From positions 33,377,850-33,441,849 of the forward strand of contig CM047429.1 of NCBI GenBank assembly GCA_026168455.1: a stretch of DNA of 64,000 bases. Reading direction: 5' to 3'. This document shows, piece by piece, positions 1 to 11,868 of this stretch (positions are counted from its first letter, which is position 1; each line of letters opens with the position of its first letter). The translations under genes and the position numbers were made by a program. The stretch is from Theocolax elegans (taxonomy: Eukaryota; Arthropoda; Insecta; Hymenoptera; Cerocephalidae). The notes beneath the pieces are model-generated. The model searched no databases, was not told where the DNA came from, and saw only the letters and a program-made list of their open reading frames with translations.

Positions 1-2
1 TT

Positions 3-233
3 CCGGCCCAGAATCTCGCTGTGTCCAGCACCCTGGCCCCATGTCCAACGGCGTACAGTGGCCGTAGAAGGCAGGGATGCTGGAATTGTGAAAGCAGAAA
101 CCACAGTTGGCAGAGGTGTCCGGAGGCACGCACCAAGTTTTGCCGCGGATGTGGCAGGACCGGGACGACCATCGAGGCCTGTCCGGAGTGCCACGACGAG
201 TGGGTGGAAGCCCTAAAAGTTCACCCCAAATAG
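3..233 (+). pseudogene. Gag-like C-terminal fragment with zinc knuckles, 5' end outside window
   Basis: The frame is open to the window edge and ends at TAG 231-233, so the start lies upstream. It holds a clear CCHC knuckle, CWNCESRNHSWQRC (C-x2-C-x4-H-x4-C), then a second cysteine cluster, CRGCGRTGTTIEAC, in which Thr stands where His is expected. Paired knuckles of this kind end the Gag proteins of insect LTR retrotransposons and bind the element RNA during particle assembly. No protease frame follows; the sequence turns AT-rich at once. It is either the last part of a separate gag ORF or a truncated copy. Confidence 0.6.
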
Positions 234-1148
234 GGGAATGTAAAATTTTTTATATTATTTTATTAAATTAGTAATTTGTATTGAAATATGACTTATATTT
301 TACTCCCTTAAGACCCACACCATTCCCAAATATAGAGAAAAATATACACACAATGTTAGTTAGTACAATAGTTGATTGATAAATTCAGAATTACATACAA
401 ACTTCACAAAGTATAATGAATAAATTTTTAATTGTTAAAGAATGAATTAGTAAAGAAAACCAAATAATGTGTTTGATTCACTATAAGTTATTCATAATAG
501 TTTCATTATTATAGTCAATTCCTGTCATTATGTAATCTTGACGTAAAGCCACTTTCGATGGAGGAAAGCAACTCACCAGGTTAGTAATGAATGAAAGTTT
601 TCTATCTTAATAAATTTTTTTCTTGGAATGATTGTTTCATGTTAGTTTGGGTTATGAATGTCGGGAATTTCGGAATTGGTCGGAAAGCGAGCGTGATAAG
701 AGTTTGTAAGCCAGTCACACGTAATTCGAATCGAATAAAGTAATTTATTTATCGGACAAGTAATAATTACACACTCAGCGTGTTACACGGTTACACAGAT
801 TAACTCTAAAGAAAAGCTGTTCCAGATTCCAGTGTTCCAGAATTCAAGAAACCCATTACACTAATCAATTGAAAAGTTTGTTTTTTTTGTTGTTCTTTTG
901 AAGTTTTATAGTAATATATGCGAAGAAAAAAGTTGATTTATTTTACGACACAAACAACACAGACAGTTACTCTTTACACCGCTGTAGATAGCACCGGCTA
1001 TCTTAGGTTTAGTTTTTTTTTACATACTAGGATCTATTTAAAATCGTTTTGATAGCTAGTATTGTATTCATACTTCTGTGTGCATTGTGCTTCCCCTTGC
1101 GTATTCTAAATCGAAGTAAGGTATGACTTCGGTTTAGGAGGAGGGAGT
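234..1148. other. AT-rich stretch with no recognisable gene
   Basis: No coding signal or known repeat end was seen. A segment near 700-800 has an AATAAAG-like motif and could be LTR-derived, but this cannot be supported further. Confidence 0.3.
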
Positions 1149-1903
1149 TGTGACATTGTAGTTATACTACATGTCACTTTGAAAATAAAATAGCGAGACA
1201 AGGTATAGTATAGCACCTGTCAAGCTTACTATGCGAAGTAAGCGTGCTATACATACCAATTAAGTTCTAATAGACACACATATGCGAATGTGTGAAACCG
1301 GAATAGGCTTACAGTGCGTAGTAAGCAGGAGAACCCGAAGCAAAGGAGATGCGACTTTTGACTGCGCACAATTGCACATACACACACACTGCTCCGTCGA
1401 TCCAGCATCCTAATGCCTTCTCCAGCACCTGGAATGACCCGTACCATATCCCCAGGTCTCATCCAGCCTTGAATGCCCTCTCCAGCACCCAAGAGAAGCG
1501 TCCGATGTTGAGCAGCCCAGGTGAAGACTCCAGGCCTTGGAATGAGTGTAGCGCCCTTGCGCTCAAGCAACGGTGTACTGCCAACCAGAGTACCTGAAAC
1601 GGTAATTAATTACCAAGTTGGTCGACTACTAAGGAACGAGGATGGAGAAGCTATAACCAAGCATAGCTTCTCCCAGGTATGTCAGCAGGACCAAAAGGAA
1701 AGATGACAGGTATAGTTTGAGGTTATGGCATGCAAAACTAAACATCTACATAGAGCCCGAGGAAAGCAGATAAATTACTTCGGCGGCACTCCAAAGGACG
1801 ACGACGATTTACCGCCGCCTGGCTCCGCTCACTGAGGGCTGTTATGGGGCGCCGATGTGCTCCAGCTGTCCGGACACTCCGATCCGAAGATCCCGTATTG
1901 ACA
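1149..1903 (+). repeat. Left arm of outer inverted repeat (TG...CA ends)
   Basis: This segment returns in reverse complement at 11869-12563. Both copies start TGTGACATTG at the outer edge and end TATTGACA on the inner side, and similarity stops sharply at both ends. The first 30 bases are themselves nearly palindromic. The left arm is about 60 bases longer because of an internal duplication near 1385-1500. TG...CA ends are typical of LTRs, but the two copies are inverted, so this is either an LTR pair rearranged by inversion or long terminal inverted repeats of a DNA element. No clear target duplication was found. Confidence 0.75.
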
Positions 1904-1915
1904 ATATACGGCACC

Positions 1916-2548
1916 TGCAACTCGAGGGGCTCGATTTAGCTTAAAATCAAGGTAACACGGAACGATTTTAAAGCTTACCTCTCAGATAGTCTTCTCAGCA
2001 GGGCCGCAATTACTCGATCGCCATCCAGCACCAAAGGAAGTCAACGTCGTAGACGACATCTCCGTCGAGGCAGCGAAACCATGGCCCGAGCGGCCAGTAC
2101 AAACCGAGCCGAGCGCGCACGACTCGAGACGCGAGAGTAGGCGCGCATGCGCAATACGCATAGGAAAAACTCTCTCGCTTCGTGCGTGCCGATAATCGAC
2201 AGACTGCGACCGACCACCGACCTTGTGAGACGCAATACCGCAATTTTTAAAGGCTACGTGTGTGTCCGAGGGATCCAGGAGACAAGCGTCCAGGTGAGCC
2301 GTGCTCCTTCCTCCCAACTCCAGCTTCCTTGAAGTGTATGTGCGCGGCGCGTAGTAAGGTGCGGGACGGCCCGCAGTCGCGCGAACGCGAGCGACCGCGG
2401 CCAACGTGACTGGCATTTTTGAACGGCAAAGCCGCTGCTTTGCCGTGTAATACTCGAGAACACATTAAGTGCAATAAACCTGCAATCGTTTAACTAGTTC
2501 TTTTGTTTTATTCGTGACTCCACCCTAATCCCCAGTGGACACGTCACA
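1916..2548 (+). mobile_element. LTR of an LTR retrotransposon (plus orientation)
   Basis: It begins TGCA, ends CACGTCACA, and is matched in inverted orientation at 5110-5750. It carries an AATAAA-like region in antisense, and the small ORFs inside it are mirrored in both copies. Unlike the right copy, it is not followed by a primer-binding site but runs into the broken gag frame. Confidence 0.65.
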
Positions 2549-3611
2549 TTTCTCGTGAATTCATCACTAAATCTCACTCCTTGTGTCCTATTACCCGCCT
2601 GAGTGTAGATTGGAAATGTTCTATTCTCCAGATCTTCCTCTGTTATTTGTGGAACACGTAATTCATGGCTCTGAACATTTCGCGGAAGATTGATTGTATT
2701 CGAATTTCTCGGTCGCGGGGTTGGTGGTGATCTTATGTTATCTGTGTTTGTGTTAGTTGCCACAAACTGTCTAATTTGCAAATACATTGTTTGATCATAT
2801 CCGCCTGCATTTCCCGAATTAAAACTCGCACTTAAAAATTGTCTATCTTGAAATCTAAATTGAACCTGATCTGCCGCGTTTTGTTCATTTTGTCTATTTT
2901 CTATCACATTTCCGTGTGCTGGATGTTGGGTGGATTGCGCGCATGGGAGATTAATACTTTTACTATGTAAATTGTAATTATTATCTGGGTGCTGGAGGGA
3001 TTCTGACGTTGAAGTGGGCAATGGAAAGTTCAAATGTAATCTAACATTAGCATTTGTCGTTACCACATTTTCTCCGCCAATCAGTGCTATCGAATGCCGG
3101 GAATTGCTGAAAGTTAACGGATCTGCATATGGTCCCAATGTTTGACCTGTCGGCAATTGCCCATGAATACGTGGGTAAGCACCACTGTGCACTTCCATGT
3201 TATCCATTGATACCGTAGGATTTCCCGCTGTAATTCTCCTACTTACTGGCCTCATGATGGACGAATTCCTCCATGTGCCAGTTGAGTAATTTTCCCCTTC
3301 CGAGGTTAAATTCAAATTTCTATTAACGGGTATATCCAATGGATCGAAATTCGCCTCGTCTACTTCATGATCCCAATATGCCACCGCTAACCCGAAACAT
3401 TTCCGTGTTTCAAATCTTTCAACTCGATTTCTTATATTATACATGGAATCTGTGGCGTTTAAATTTTTTAAATCGGCATATTTAGTATTTCTTGGTTACT
3501 ACAATGAAAAACATTTTGCCGTATCCGCTGGATGCCCTCTTCCAACGATAACCTAGTATAATCCTCTTCAGCCAACGTATGCAGAGTCAAACTTCCATTT
3601 AGTTCTGACAT
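2494..3611 (-). pseudogene. Putative gag ORF of the LTR element, frameshifted
   Basis: A start ATG at 3611 opens 47 codons ending at TAA 3470-3468. One base of frame change there continues into a 316-codon frame running to 2494. The joined frame is 350-odd residues, rich in Asn, Ser, Thr and Gln, with no zinc knuckle or enzyme motif. Its place downstream of a primer-binding site (5092-5109) and leader makes it the natural gag candidate. Its last 19 residues run through the inverted left LTR, so the true C-terminus has been replaced. No family could be named from sequence alone. Confidence 0.5.
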
Positions 3612-5091
3612 TTTGAGGATTTCTTAGGACACGTAAATTAATTCACGCTATTACGTCAAAAAAAAATTTTAATACTAAGTGCAGCTCAATACGACTTGTA
3701 GTCAATCACAAAAAACTAAATTTATTTCTAACCAGCTCAATTGTAGCTTAATTTCTTAAAAAAACAAAATTTTGACTTAATAATTAATTAAAATTATGCA
3801 AGCATGAAATTATCAAATTGCTTTAAATTTAAGCAAACTAATTTATGAGCAAGCAAATAAAAATAATAACAAAACTAAATTTTTGCTACTAGGCAATTAA
3901 AATTATACAACACACTAACAAGTCAGTATTGTTAATTTAAGCGCACAAAAAGCCAAAAGCAAAAAAAATTGTTAAATTATTTTTGTCGATACCGTTATGA
4001 CCAAATTTATCAACAAAACTAATTAAGTACCTACGCAAGAATTCACAAACAACTAACTTGAGTGAAAGGCAAGCGTATAAGTAAATCATTTACAAGCCAA
4101 GCTTGAAATATTTAAGCGTGTTGGGTATATATGGGTATATATGGTGCTGGATTGGGTTACAATGGTGCTTGATGGGTTACGACTCTTAAAAAGATATATA
4201 TACAATGCAAATAAATAGTGAACTGTTACTTGTTAATGCAATTTCAAAATTAATAAGCGTACAGCAATTAAATATTACTATCTTAATACTGTATATCTGT
4301 ATATACACTTGGTTGGCTATCGTTCTCAATATTTAAAGGGTCGTATTTTGTTCAAAAATAAATTAAATTGAATATAATTTTGGTGGCTATAGGTTCTAGT
4401 TAACTCAAAGAATGATTATTTATAATAAAAAACTCAATTTAATTGCAAACAAAAATTTTCACAAAAATTACTTGTCGAGTAAATCAAGTAACTGCGAGAT
4501 TTGCTATTTGCCCCTTGAATTTATTACTACAGGGTACAATATCAACTTTGACTGCTAATATTTAACAATAATTAATTGTAATAAACTTAAAAAAACATTT
4601 TCCTTATTTTTTACTTTTCTAAGTTGAGAACGTAGCTTGAAATGAAAATTTACTACGTACTTACTCATACTCCAAAATTCTCTTCCTCATATAACTTATA
4701 ATGTAATTTAATTTAACTAACTTCAAAAAGCTATTAAAAAAAAAATCAAATATTTTAGAGCTAGAAGGGAATAAAACTAATTGCAAAATTTATATTTGTG
4801 AAGGGAAAAACAAAATTATTGCTGTTATATGCAAAAAGAACAATACGCAGAAAAAAATTTCAAACCAAATAATATGGAATAGACTCACCGAATTTTGTAG
4901 ATAATTCACTAACAACAACAATTTCTATTAACCAAAATTGAATTTATTATAAAAATCAAAATCTGGTTGCACGTGGTCGAAACAAAATGGCCGTCCAAAA
5001 CCACTTTCGACGCTTCCTCCGTGTGTGCGCAATATGGCGAACTAATACTCCTAGATATCCCTAAGTCCACGATCGCAATTATTTTTTTCGG
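3612..5091. other. Leader region of the inverted-LTR element
   Basis: About 1.5 kb of very AT-rich DNA lies between the primer-binding site and the putative gag start. No ORF with coding character was seen; small direct repeats occur near 4125-4160. Confidence 0.4.
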
Positions 5092-5109
5092 GTCCTGTCA
5101 CGGTCGCCA
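5092..5109 (-). other. Primer-binding site next to LTR
   Basis: On the minus strand TGGCGACCGTGACAGGAC starts directly after the LTR end CGTCACA. Such TGG-initial 18-mers complement tRNA 3' ends and prime minus-strand DNA synthesis in LTR elements. This fixes the right LTR as the 5' LTR of a minus-strand element. Confidence 0.65.
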
Positions 5110-5750
5110 TGTGACGTGTCCACTGGGGATTAGGGTGGAGTCACGAATAAAACAAAAGAACTAGTTAAACGATTGAAGGTTTATTGCACTTAATGTGTTC
5201 TCGAGTATTACACGGCAAAGCAGCGGCTTTGCCGTTCAAAAATGCCAGTCACGTTGGCCGCGGTCGCTCGCGTTTGCGCGATTGCGGGCCGTCCCGCACC
5301 TAACTACGCGTCGCGCACACACACTTCAAGGAAGCTGGAGTTGGGAGGAAGGAGCACGGCTCACCTGGACGTTCGTCTCCTGGATCCCTCGGACACACAA
5401 GTAGCCTTTAAAAATTGCGGTATTGCGTCACACAAGGTCGGTGATCGGTCGCAGTCTGTCGATTATCGGCACGCACGAAGCGAGAGAGTTTTTCCTATGC
5501 GTATTGCGCATGCGCGCCTACTCTCGCGTCTCGAGTCGTGCGCGCTCGGCTCGGTTTGTACTGGCCGCTCGGGCCATGGTTTCGCTGCCTCGACGGAGAT
5601 GTCGTCTACGACGTTGACTTCCTTTGGTGCTGGATGGCGATAGAGTAATTGCGGCCCTGCTGAGAAGACTATCTGCGAGGTAAGCTTTAAAATCGTTCCG
5701 TGTTACCTTGATTTTAAGCTAAATCGAGCCCCTCGAGTTTCTTTATTGCA
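5110..5750 (-). mobile_element. 5' LTR (minus orientation), inverted partner of 1916-2548
   Basis: It is nearly identical in reverse complement to 1916-2548, with TG...CA ends and an adjoining primer-binding site. The outer flanks of both LTRs share a CGGCAC-like string in inverted orientation, so a few bases beyond the LTR were included in the inversion. Confidence 0.65.
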
Positions 5751-7633
5751 AGTGCCGTGAATCCTGTTCTCAGATTTCCTGAGTTGGGAGAGGGTGAGTG
5801 CCTCGGCCCCCAATTCCGAGAGTTCGATTTTTAGCTCCTGCGACAGTGGAGGAAGAGGATTGCCACTAGTGCGCCTTGAAGTCGTGTTGGCGATCAACTG
5901 CCCAACATGCTATATGATTGATACACTAACACGCTTAGTTATTGAACACATGCCGTTGGCGGCTATACAATTCATCAGAGCAACCGTGGTCATGGAAGAC
6001 CTTACCCCAGACCGCAACCGCCGAGATGTCTCACAGAGGTGTGCTATCGAATAACGGGAAGCCTTCCAGGCTTTTAAAAGTATTTCTCCCGACGTTTCCT
6101 TACGTAGGTTCGATGCACCACAAACTCGCACGAGAAGGCATTAAGAGCGTCAAGCTCCGAGCCCGATCATGCCGACTACACTATTGTTGAAAGTGAGTGA
6201 AATCGAAAACCCATTTGGCCGGACTCTTTTATATTGTTCCGGCTCGGTGTATACCGGGGTGGGAACAGCCTAAAAATGCCTTCGAAAATCATTGTGGAAT
6301 TCAGCGTACCTTAAGGACTCAACTCAGTCTCTGGCAAGCCAAAGCAGGAGATCAACTGAAGGGAAATTCCTTAGGAATACGTTCCACACGCCTCGAAAGG
6401 GGCGAAACCAGCATTGTGCAGAAAGTTGTTTCGTGAAAATGGTCCAGGTAACTCGGGTTTACTCGGGTAGATAATAAATTTCCGCCTATCGCCTAGCAAG
6501 TGATGGGTCCACCACTGTGGGTAAAGGGCCTCGGCCGGAGTCATAGCAGCTCCCAAAAGCAAGAAACCTCCGAAGCACAATGTAGGGATGAACAACCAAA
6601 TACAGTTCGATTTCTTTAAGCAAGGGTTAGTAGGTTCGCCGAAGGCCCTCGAGAAGAAGTTAGCCTTTCAATCACTCAGTTAAGAGTTGGGCTCCCTTAT
6701 GGCAGCCTCCAGACTATCCAAGCTAAGAACTCAGGTCTTCGGACATGAGCTCATCACCCACCCGTAAGGGTGGGTTTTTCCATTTCAGGAGATTTTTCGA
6801 AAGTAGCATAAAAGGATAGTGAGGAGACAGACCAAGAAGTAAGGGTAACTCAAACTGAACCAGTTTAGCACTTGAAAATTTTGAAAGCATGGAAGTCGAC
6901 GGGTACTGCGTGGACCCTGTGGAGATTCTCGAACGCCAACTAAGGAGAATCTCTATTCCATTCCAGTGCGATCTAAAGCCTGAGCAGTTTGCCTAGGCGA
7001 GTCTTACCAATAGAGTACCACATAGAGAAACACCCGATTATGACGCTTAAAGGTAGGCAACCATACCTAGCCTGAATCTTGTACATAAAAGAATTGCCAA
7101 ATGCAGATAAACTCGAGATGCAATTGATCCTGTAAATAATAGAGATCCGGGGAGCGGCAATCAGCCGTAACCCGGTTGCGATAGCGAGATTGGCCTAATG
7201 CCATGTAAATATAAAGATTTCTATGGAGAGCATTCTATTATAAAACGATGGAATATGAATCAAGATGATTATTCATCAGTGCACTATTTGAACCCTCTGG
7301 ATAATCTAATCAAACTCAAAAATAAAATCTATTGGGTAATGAAAAGAAATGCACGAAACAAGATTCTAGATTCCGTCTCAAAGAGACGAGTAGGTATAAG
7401 TGTAGATAGATAGTAGACGTAAGATAATATATAAGGCTGTAAATATTGTACAATAGTAGGGAACGATAAGTTTAGTGTTAAGAAAAATCTCTCCGCCGTA
7501 CGGACCCGGCACTCGCGTATTTTCACGCTATTTTCAATATCTTGGGGGGGTATCAAGAAATCTTTTTAAACGTTTTTTAATTTAGGAGACAATTGCACTT
7601 GAGAGGATCGCTGACAAGCGCTTACCATCAGAG
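5751..7633 (+). other. 5' region of the R1-clade LINE, no intact ORF1
   Basis: About 1.9 kb precedes the endonuclease frame. No gag-like ORF1 with zinc knuckles was found, only short frames, for example 35 codons from ATG near 6891. The region is less AT-rich than its surroundings. It may combine a LINE 5' UTR with unrelated insertions; the LINE 5' end could not be placed. Confidence 0.35.
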
Positions 7634-8737
7634 ATGCCCTCTTCCAATAAGGAACGGCAGCGTCTTCGAATACGAAAGGGTGGATCGACGAAAGGGCCCT
7701 CCAAAGCGGCACGTTCGGACACAAACCCTGTCGATCGTAACAATTTAGCTAGGAGTCGGACTCGTACGGACGGGCCTCAAACAGAGTCAAGCTCTAACAG
7801 AGGCCTGAAAGTTAAGATCCTCCAGCTAAATATGGCTCGTGCAAGAAACGTCACAGACGAAACTCGCGAACACATGGTCAGAGTAGGAGTAGATTTGGCT
7901 CTAGTTCAAGAACCATACTCCTTTAAAGGATGTATCTCGAGGATTGGACTAAGCATTGGTATGATAGTAGGGACCAAACCCGGGGAAAAACCCTCGGCTG
8001 CTATTTTATATAGCTCTGGTACCCTCACGTACACACGAATCTCCCAGCTCTGTACCAGCCACTGCGTATGCTCCATGGTGAGCGGTCGCTTTGGCAACTT
8101 CTATGTGGTCACTCTATACTGCCAATTCAGAGATCCCATAGGGATATATCTGACGCAGATTAGGCGCATTCTATCCGAACTTAAAGACCAAAAGGTTCTT
8201 ATAGCAATCGACGCGAATGCTAAGTCTACCTGGTGGGACTCGCCGACGAGAGATAGCAGAGGACAACTACTTGAGGACTTTATTCTCGAGCACAACTTTA
8301 CGGTGGTGAACCGGCAAGGGCAACAGGCCACTTGTGTAAGCGTAAGAGGGGAAACCTTCATAGACGTAACACTCGTGACCAGGAGCCTAAGCCACCTCAT
8401 AACTGAATGGAAGGTTGAGGACTGGAGTACGAGTGATCATAGACCTATTTCCATAACATTGGACTTTGAGAGACAACCGACTCGCCAAGTAAAGATAATG
8501 GAACCACGTTTCAATATCCGAAAAGCGGACTGGGAAGTCTTCAAAGAGGCTCTTAAAGTCGAAAAAACGCGCCTATCGGACTTGCAGATTGATTCTACAG
8601 AGGATGTTGACACATACGCCAACGAACTCGAAGAGTCAATCATCAATGCTTGTAAGAAGGAATCATCAATGCGTAAGAAGAGGATTTTCCAAATCCGCTC
8701 CATGGTGGAATCCACGGCTGACACACTTCAAATGTAG
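7634..8737 (+). pseudogene. R1-clade LINE ORF2, AP-like endonuclease domain
   Basis: This is the N-terminal part of ORF2 of a non-LTR retrotransposon. The endonuclease nicks target DNA so that reverse transcription can start there. Residues from about 58 start LKVKILQLNMARARN, then ALVQEPY, DANAKSTWWDSPTRD and, near residue 270, STSDHRPISI, in the order of R1-clade apurinic-type endonucleases. After about residue 335 the frame loses similarity. The correct continuation (SAPWWNPRLTHF) lies in another frame, because a 23-base segment is duplicated at 8638-8683 with a net shift. A basic, low-complexity N-terminus precedes the domain. Confidence 0.85.
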
Positions 8738-10583
8738 AACCAAAAGACTTGAACGGAAATGCCTCTACCTGAGGAAAAGAAGCGGGACGTCTGAGACCAG
8801 ATCGCAAAAATTCCAGAACAAAACGCTCAAGCATGTAAGAAAAGCTAAGAGAGAATACAAGTCCGAAACAAGTAAGTCCAGAAAGAGGAGCTGGAGGAGC
8901 TATATCACGCTCGAAGGCAACAAAGACGTATGGAGCCTTCCGTACCGAGTTGTATCGGGCAAGATGAGCACCACCAAAGCTCTCAATACTGTGACAGGAA
9001 CAAATGGATCGACAACTACCTTGAAGGAAACGTGCGAATCTCTGCTCCAACAGTTAGTACCAGACGATGACAAATCAGGAGAGACAGAAGCTCACCATGA
9101 GATTCGACAGGCTTGCCTGGAAGAATATATCTCGAGTGAGGCACCTCCATTTACCCGGCTTGAAATAATTCAAGCAATTCGAACCAACAAAAGCGGGAAG
9201 AGTCCAGGTACTGACAGAATTGAAGCGGAGGTACTTAAAAATGCAATTCCACTGCTAGACGAAATTGACAAATTATACAATGCTTGTCTCAAGTATGGTG
9301 TCTTCCCAAAGAGATGGAAAGAGGGAATGCTAATTACGTTGCTCAAAGCTCCTGACAAAGATGAGCAGGCTGTGAAGTCATACAGGCCCATATGCTTACT
9401 AAGCATAATGGGTAAAACGTTGGAAAGGCTCATCATAGAGCGACTAAAACAACCTGTGAACTCGGAGTCAGGACAAACATCGGAGCGCACACACATCAGT
9501 ACGTCGACCGACCAATACGGTTTCACACCAGGAAAGTCGACGGAAGATGCGATAATAAGGATGACGCAAATAGTAGAGGAAAGCCAGTGCAACTACGTTT
9601 TAGCGTTCCCACTCGACATCTCTGGGGCTTTTAACAATCTGTGGTGGCCTAGTCTTTTGAAACATCTAAAAGACAGACAATGCCCCACAAACGTCTATAA
9701 CCTTATACAAAGTTACTTCCAAGATCGAACGGTGTGCATGAGAGTTACGTACGACGAAGCACGAAAGGAAGTAACTAAAGGTTGCCCACAGGGGTCTATT
9801 TTCGGTCCACTTGGATAGAACTTAGACTATGACACCCTACTCAAAGAGTTTCATGACGCAGGCTTTAATTCGATAGCATATGCCGACGACATTATAACAA
9901 TCGTCGAAGGCAAGAGCCGGCGTCATCTTGAAACAGAGGCGCAGCGTATGATGAACATTGTCGAGAACTGGTGCAAATTACACAAACTGGAAGTATCAAT
10001 TCCTAAATCGGGAATGATATTATTGAAACGCAAACTTGACTCAAGCAAGACTCCCAAAGTCAAACTGGGAGGCCAAAACATTCGTATGCTTAAAGAAATG
10101 AAGTACCTGGGCGTCACGTTCGAACCTAGATTTGGAGTCATTCAGCACGTTAAAAACGTGCAGAAAAAGTGGTTCGACCTTCTCGGTCGACTACATCTCC
10201 TCTCTGGCGCGAATTGGGGAATGAAAGACAGATCCCTCAGTCTGATATATAAGTGCCTCTTCATCCCAATTGTCGCCTACGGTGCGGCAGGATGGTGGAA
10301 TAAGGCTAATAGTCACAGCAGGAGAATCCTTGCTACTTTGCAAAGGAAGACCCTAGCCTGGACTTCGAAAGCTTATAGCACTGTCTCCCATGAGGCACTT
10401 CAGGTGATCTCTGCCTCTCCTCCCATCGACTTATTGTTAGATGAGAGGGTCGCTCATTACCATATCAGACGTAGCGAAGTAGTGGAGACTCGAAAGATCC
10501 GACTGCCATTGAGAAAGATACAGTTCGAAAGCAAATCATGGATCAATGGCAGAAAAGATGGGATACCACGGGCAAAGGTTTAG
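8589..10583 (+). pseudogene. R1-clade LINE ORF2, reverse transcriptase domain
   Basis: This frame continues the endonuclease ORF. It shows KSGKSPGTDRIEAEVLK, SYRPICLLSIMGKTLERLI, DQYGFTPGKSTEDAI, the first catalytic Asp in LDISGAFNNLWW, GCPQGSIFGP and then AYADDI near 9875, so all main RT blocks are present. A TAG at 9816-9818 interrupts the frame between GCPQGS and YADD. The same frame is open on both sides, so a single nonsense change accounts for it, and family logic places Trp there (TGG to TAG). The frame then runs through the thumb region to 10583, where a second frameshift moves the C-terminus into another frame. Confidence 0.88.
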
Positions 10584-11107
10584 AGACACACAAGTTTTTC
10601 AGCAGTGTTGATGACAGGATGCGAAAGGGGTGGCTAAAGCCTAACCACTACACATCGCAGTTCCTAACGGGACACGGATCTTTTAAGTCTTACCTGAACC
10701 GATTCGGGTTGAGCGAAGATTCGAGATGTGAATGTGGAGAGGAACAAACTTCCAGCCACATACTCTTCGATTGTCCCTGCGTAGTCGAGATCCGGAAACC
10801 CCTGGTTAACTTGGTCTGGCAACATGGTCACACGTGGTCATGCGAACCGAGTTTACTAGTGAGTAGCCGGGAATTGTACCAGGCATTCAACAAGTTTGCT
10901 AAAAGGTACATAGAACCTTCCGAGCTGAAACTTAAGGACAACCCCAGAGACCGACCCCAGACTCCAAAGACGCCTAACCCGTGTGATAGTCAAAGAGCGG
11001 ATGTTTCGAGGAAACGGCCACTCCCCTGGCAATCATGCATGAAGCACTGTACTGTGAAGCTGGCCAGACTGTCTCATCAGACTCTCCAGTCCGTACAGAG
11101 TGCTTAA
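10538..11107 (+). pseudogene. R1-clade LINE ORF2, C-terminal zinc-finger region
   Basis: The segment WQKRWDTTGKGLETHKFF and the cysteine-histidine cluster CECGEEQTSSHILFDC are hallmarks of the C-terminus of R1-clade ORF2 proteins, a probable RNA-binding finger. It overlaps the preceding RT frame in a different register, so a small indel near 10530 separates them. The tail after about residue 130 is Pro-, Arg- and Lys-rich. Stop at 11105-11107. Confidence 0.8.
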
Positions 11108-11868
11108 GGGCTTTCCTCAACAGGGAACGCCAGTTGAATCCCATCGTGGAATAGTTAGAACCCTTTGAACGGCTTCGTCTGAACGACGAGAATAGAGGGA
11201 TCTAACGCTTCACGGAATGCAAAAGAAATTCTCCTACAAACTGCATTCATTCGAACGTTAGGCCACCTACCGCAAAACCTCCTCGGCGATCCGGGGAGTA
11301 ATAGGGAGATTTGCTTCGGCAGGTCGACAGTTGGACCAGGATGACTTTACTCTGGTACGCAGGGACTGGGAAATCCGAGCCCCACGTTGGCGTACCTCTG
11401 AGTTGAAAGTGAAACGCCAGCGTGTCCCCAGTATTGGGTTGGACTCTGCGGGGTATGTGGTTCCAAGCAGGCTTGACGGGTAAAGCGAAGAGTAACCCGG
11501 ATGCCGCTAATGTTCGAAAGCGGACGACGGCGGTGAGCTAAACACCGCCGCATTCACACCGAGAATTACGACTTTAGGCTAGCCATCGCAAGGCGGTGGG
11601 CCCCAGTAACGAGTTTCGGTACACTGTTCAAGTGGCCTTCGATCGTGGTAAACCGATCCCATAGGTGACTCTCGACGACTTTTGTGACTTATAAAGTCAT
11701 TGGAATGCCGAATCGAATCCGAGGCGCTTGGGATCATTTAGAACAAAACTATCTAATCCTGAGGGGTTGCGAAAGTCGAATGACGGAGAAACCAGGGCAA
11801 TCAAATACTGTCAGCTAGACGGTGCAATGTTGCCCTATGGAAAGACTCTAGAACAGTCATAGAATACA
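11108..11868 (+). other. Probable LINE 3' region, no gene
   Basis: Non-coding, fairly GC-balanced sequence continues from the LINE stop to the outer inverted repeat. No poly(A) or microsatellite tail marks a clear 3' end before the repeat arm begins. Confidence 0.4.

Noticed and set aside
1982..2416. 144-codon minus-strand ORF in the left LTR (mirrored at 5242-5643)
   Set aside because: Several overlapping frames are open at once in a GC-rich LTR; no domain and stops differ between copies.
6755..6780. Terminator-like hairpin (ACCCACCCGTAAGGGTGGGT then T-run)
   Set aside because: It looks like a bacterial intrinsic terminator, but all other evidence is eukaryotic and it lies in a LINE 5' region.
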